From Molossus alvarezi (lineage: Eukaryota; Chordata; Mammalia; Chiroptera; Molossidae): a stretch of DNA of 64,000 nucleotides. Of the stretch, positions 61,301 to 64,000 are shown in pieces (the first letter of the stretch is position 1; the number at the start of each line of letters is the position of its first letter). Below the pieces are notes generated by a model that did no database searches, was not told where the DNA came from, and saw only the letters and a program-made list of their open reading frames with translations. The translations under genes and the position numbers were made by a program. Location: positions 55,699,001-55,763,000 of the forward strand of contig CM073887.1 in NCBI GenBank assembly GCA_037176705.1, read 5' to 3'.

Positions 61301-61882
61301 GAGGAGGCCCTGGCTTCTGAGTTTAGATATAATGGGGTGGAGTCCTAGTCGGTGAGCCTGAGAGATGGGAAATTGGGGGCGATTGGGGTAAGATGATGGG
61401 TTTTTTAATTTGATAAGGATGGGGGCGTGATGTGAGGCAACCGAGGGGGTGTTTGTGTCCCAGACCCCAGGGTGGACTGCCGGTAAGAGCTGGACCGCGG
61501 AAGCTGGGGTAGTAGCCTGGGTAGGGCCAGAGAGTAAAGATATTAGATGCAGCTGCTGGGGGAGGAAAGAGATGGTAGTATGGAGTTTAGATAAGATATC
61601 TCTCCCCAAGAGTGGAACTGGGCAGGCAGGCATTACTAAAAAGGAATGGGAGAACGGGTGGCCTTCGAAGATGCAGTTAAGTGGGGCCGTTCGTTTGGGA
61701 GTTGTAGGGAGCCCATCAATTCCCATAACCGAGACCTGGGAAGGAAAAGTGAGGCCCGAATGGGAGGGGAGGACAGAGTAGGTAGCCCCCGTGTCTATTA
61801 AGAAGGAAATAGACTTACCCACTACCTGGAGCATGACCCTGGGCTTGGCGAGGGTGACCGGAGTTGCAGAACCAGGGCCGCC
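58366..61882 (-). pseudogene. ERV pol (protease, RT, RNase H, integrase), defective
   Basis: Protease shows the active-site triplet DTGA (near 61775) and LLGRD. Reverse transcriptase shows LPVKKPLGQYRLVQDLR (61267-61217) and FSVLDLKDAFFTILLHP. The frame is lost near 61016, and the catalytic Y-x-D-D box reads YVDV (near 60905), losing the second aspartate. A second open block (60812-60171) covers the thumb/connection. RNase H is recognisable by YTDSKYSFLIAHS (near 59805) between stops. Integrase (59259-58771) keeps its three acidic residues in QIDF, IQSDNG and GKVERANG, then meets a TAG at 58771-58769. The C-terminal domain follows to the stop at 58366. Confidence 0.85.
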
Positions 61883-62584
61883 TCAGTCATCCATGAGCCC
61901 TAGTAGCTCCAATGCTGGGAAATCCTGGGTCTCATTTCCCCGGCATTGAGGTGCTGAGGATTGAGCCAGGGTCGGGCAGTCCGACTTCCAGTGTCCCATT
62001 GGTTTGCATTGGGGGCAGGACTTGGTAGGTGGCCTGGGCTGTGGGCAGGCTTTGGCCCAGTGGCCTTCCTTGCCGCATTTGAAACAGGTGCCTGGAGGCG
62101 AGTGAGGTCCCCCTTTTGGGGCCTGGTGTCTTTTCGGGTTCCCTGCTGCCCGTAGGGCAGCTACCAGAGCCTGGGTTTGGAGGCTTACCTTCTGCTGGAG
62201 CCTCGCCTGGCGGGCTGCTTCAGCCGTCTCCTCCCGGGCATTAAAAACCTTAAAGGCCATTTTACCAGGTCTTGGATGGGAGTTTCGGGGCCCTCCTTAA
62301 CCTTCTTGAGCTTCTTTCTGATATCAGGGGCTGACTGGGAAATGAAGTGGGAGGCAAGGACAGTGGCCCCATGGGTGTGCGGGACCGGGTGTGGGCAGCG
62401 ACAGGGGAACTGAGGGGATTATCTGGGGGGGGGGGAGTGTACCCAACAAAGCCTGAATATAAGGGACTTCAGAATCTTTTCCGGTGCCTTGTGTAGACTC
62501 TGAGAATATCCCAATTTAGAAAAATTTTCAAGGAGACACCCGAGGGGGGTCTTACGGTCGAGTCTGGATTCGGAATTGCCCATG
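61883..62584 (-). pseudogene. ERV gag, large internal deletion
   Basis: Begins MGNSESRLDRKTPLG (62584), with glycine 2 available for myristoylation as in retroviral matrix proteins. After about 50 codons a C-run (62428-62437) and a frame change lead straight into the end of capsid (SAPDIRKKLKKVKEG, near 62320), so most of matrix and capsid is missing. Nucleocapsid (62260-61883) has two CCHC knuckles, CFKCGKEGHWAKAC and CPQCKPMGHWKSDC. The ORF ends in TGA (61885-61883), after which pol continues in the same frame. Confidence 0.85.
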
Positions 62585-62849
62585 GCGACAGATTAGAGGG
62601 GCTTTGAGTGTCAGGAGAGTGGACATACAAAAGGCATCCCTTTTGAATGCCCGTCCCCGGACGGATGTCCGTCCTGGATGGACAGGGTGGTCGTGAAGAA
62701 GCCTCAGGCGTCCCTAGAAGCAGCTTCAGACCGGGAGTTCCTGGAACTCCTGCGGAGAGGCGGGGGCGTCCCGACCTGGCCAAGGTTTGGATGGGAGACC
62801 CGAGCCCCAGACGACAGATCAAAACCCCAGAAAAAAGCGAAATGGTTTT

Positions 62850-62996
62850 GGAGCCTGGCTCCACAGAAGTGGTTTTGGAGCCTGGCTCCGAAAACCCCAG
62901 AGACGGTTTTGGAGCCTGGCTCCAATGGGTTTGGAGACTGGCTCTGAAAACCCCAGAGAAAGAGTGAAACGACTTACGGTTTTGGAGCCTGGCTCC
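62850..62996 (-). repeat. repeated 13-bp palindromes in the ERV leader
   Basis: GGAGCCTGGCTCC (a self-complementary 6+1+6 palindrome) occurs at 62850-62862, 62877-62889, 62911-62923 and 62984-62996, with a variant at 62933-62945. Each is usually preceded by TTTT and followed by GAAAACCCCAGAG. In the genomic RNA each could fold as a short hairpin or pair between molecules. Confidence 0.75.
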
Positions 62997-63124
62997 GAAG
63001 TCGGTGCTGGGTTGAGGGAGATTCCAAATCCAGAAGACGGGTGGCGCGCAGGGAGAGGAGGGGGACTCTCGTCCTGACCAAAAAGTCTGGGCCGGGTCAC
63101 AAAACCCTCGCTCTTTTTTCTCTC

Positions 63125-63142
63125 TCCCGGGTTTCGGCACCA
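63125..63142 (-). other. primer binding site, tRNA-Phe
   Basis: On the minus strand the 18 bases TGGTGCCGAAACCCGGGA lie 2 bp after the 5' LTR end. They are complementary to the 3' end of mammalian tRNA-Phe including CCA. This sets the provirus orientation and its primer class. Confidence 0.9.
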
Positions 63143-63144
63143 GA

Positions 63145-63219
63145 TGTTAGAAATTTAGCAGCCGCCGCAAAGGGAAAACGAACCAGAGAGGCCAATAAAT
63201 GAAATAAAAACAGGTTCAG
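63145..63219 (-). mobile_element. ERV 5' LTR remnant (U5 end)
   Basis: About 75 bp matching 56947-57021 with 5 differences counted by eye, ending at 'caggttcag', where L1 sequence takes over. The rest of this LTR is expected to the right of the L1, outside the window. Confidence 0.85.
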
Positions 63220-64000
63220 AATCATCAAAATGGAAAGGCAACCCACTGTATGGGAGAACATCATTGCCAATAATGTATCAGATAAGGGGTTAATTTCCAA
63301 TATATATAGAGTGCTCATACAACTCCACAAAAGGAAGACAAAGAACCCAATTAAAAAATGGGCAGAGGAGCTGAATAGACACCTCTCCAAACAGGACATA
63401 CAAATGGCCAAGAGACATATGAAGACATGCTCAGCATCATTAATCATCAGAGAGATGGAAATTAAAACAACAATGAGGTATCACCTCACACCTGTCAGAA
63501 TGGCTGCCATCAACAAATCATCAAACAACAAGTGTTGGCAAGGGTGTGGAGAAAAGGGGACCCTAATACACTGCTGGTGGGAATGCAGACTGGTGCAGCC
63601 ACTATGGAAAACAATATGGTGTTACCTCAAAAAATTAAAAATTGAACTGCCATTTGACCCAGTGATCCCACTTCTAGGAATATACCCTAAGAAGCCTGAA
63701 ACACCAATCAGGAAGAATATATGTACCCCCATGTTTGTAGCAGCACTATTTACAATAGCTAAGATCTGGAAACAGCCCAAGTGTCCATCAGTAGATGAAT
63801 GGATAAAAAAGCAGTGGTACATATACACAATGGAGTACTATGCAGCGGTAAGAAAGAAAGATCTCTTATCCTTTGAGACGACATGGAGGGACCTGGAAAG
63901 TATTATCCTAAGTGAAAGAAGCCAAGCAGAAAAAGACAAATACCACATGATCTCACTTATATATGGAATATAATGAACATAACAGTCTGAGGAATACGGT
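63220..64000 (+). mobile_element. L1 3' part, 5'-truncated, runs off the window
   Basis: Begins inside ORF2 ('atcatcaaaatggaaaggc') with no 5' region and continues to the 3' untranslated region at the window edge. Inserted into the retroviral 5' LTR on the opposite strand, so it is younger than the provirus. Confidence 0.9.
63230..63973 (+). CDS. L1 ORF2p C-terminal segment, uninterrupted
   Basis: An open frame of 247 codons with no stop or shift up to the natural end of ORF2 ([12 protein letters not shown]). It includes the cysteine/histidine cluster [18 protein letters not shown] (63527-63580), which is the zinc-knuckle-like C-terminal motif, and [20 protein letters not shown]. Endonuclease and reverse transcriptase are absent by 5' truncation, so it cannot act. 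Its integrity, unlike the other L1 3' ends here, marks a recent insertion. Confidence 0.85.
   Translation: MERQPTVWENIIANNVSDKGLISNIYRVLIQLHKRKTKNPIKKWAEELNRHLSKQDIQMAKRHMKTCSASLIIREMEIKTTMRYHLTPVRMAAINKSSNNKCWQGCGEKGTLIHCWWECRLVQPLWKTIWCYLKKLKIELPFDPVIPLLGIYPKKPETPIRKNICTPMFVAALFTIAKIWKQPKCPSVDEWIKKQWYIYTMEYYAAVRKKDLLSFETTWRDLESIILSERSQAEKDKYHMISLIYGI

Larger units (their letters stand above)
56947..63219 (-). mobile_element. class I endogenous retrovirus, gamma-type, tRNA-Phe primed
   Basis: A minus-strand provirus of about 6.3 kb in the order (63219 to 56947) 5' LTR remnant, primer binding site, repeat-rich leader, gag, pol, env, 3' LTR. Gag and pol share one frame and are separated by a single UGA, as in gammaretroviruses. 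The primer binding site is complementary to tRNA-Phe, as in ERV-F-type lineages. All genes carry deletions, stops or frameshifts, so the provirus is defective. The 5' LTR is cut by an L1 that continues beyond the window. Confidence 0.88.

Noticed and set aside
61449..61781. 110-codon plus-strand frame
   Set aside because: Antisense of the retroviral protease region.
62842..62996. CRISPR-like regularly spaced palindromic repeats
   Set aside because: Spacers are themselves similar and of uneven length, and the block lies between a retroviral primer site and gag in a vertebrate genome.

Overview
The window is vertebrate nuclear DNA from a bat, most likely a yangochiropteran (vesper-type) microbat. 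The evidence is about 30 tRNA-derived Ves-type SINEs, three HAL1 elements (L1 derivatives with ORF1 but no ORF2), many nested L1 copies, several endogenous retroviral LTRs, and spliced KRAB zinc-finger genes. No prokaryotic, plasmid or CRISPR feature is present. Roughly two thirds of the sequence is transposon-derived.

Host genes. Two KRAB-C2H2 zinc-finger (KZNF) genes of one subfamily point away from each other's 3' ends in a small cluster. From memory of the family, exon phases, the 127-bp KRAB-A exon, the 61-bp second KRAB exon and the sequence opening the zinc-finger exon resemble the human chromosome 19p13.2 KZNF cluster. Gene A (+) has KRAB exons at 11383-11509 and 11719-11779 and an open zinc-finger exon at 12171-13656; its ATG exon was not found. 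Gene B (-) has a recognisable exon 1 whose ATG abuts the splice donor (56355-56357), a 22.5-kb intron 1, KRAB exons at 33702-33828 and 33432-33492, and a zinc-finger exon from 32695 down to about 29260. That last exon is broken by a 1-bp deletion, a nonsense codon, a SINE and an L1, so gene B can encode at most KRAB plus about two complete fingers.

Layout. 1-4690: unassigned DNA, an antisense L1 5'-region and SINEs. 4694-6813: HAL1 copy 1. 7505-9965: old antisense L1 with SINEs. 11383-14455: KZNF gene A and relics of further fingers. 18847-19213: solo LTR with 6-bp target duplication. 19298-21573: HAL1 copy 2 with a 3' transduction. 23200-23900: CpG-rich promoter-like patch. 24112-25400: diverged tandem duplication split by a solo LTR. 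28000-33830: KZNF gene B. 34540-52050: nested L1 complex containing HAL1 copy 3, all inside intron 1 of gene B. 55143-55545: third solo LTR. 56100-56500: GC-rich promoter and exon 1 of gene B. 56947-63219: degenerate class I (gamma-type, tRNA-Phe-primed) endogenous retrovirus on the minus strand, its 5' LTR interrupted by an L1 that runs off the right edge.

I found no clearly new molecular system. The most informative items are the HAL1 trio (one nested, one carrying transduced flank), the four-finger tandem duplication in gene A, the lesions and remote exon 1 of gene B, and the repeated palindromes in the retroviral leader.
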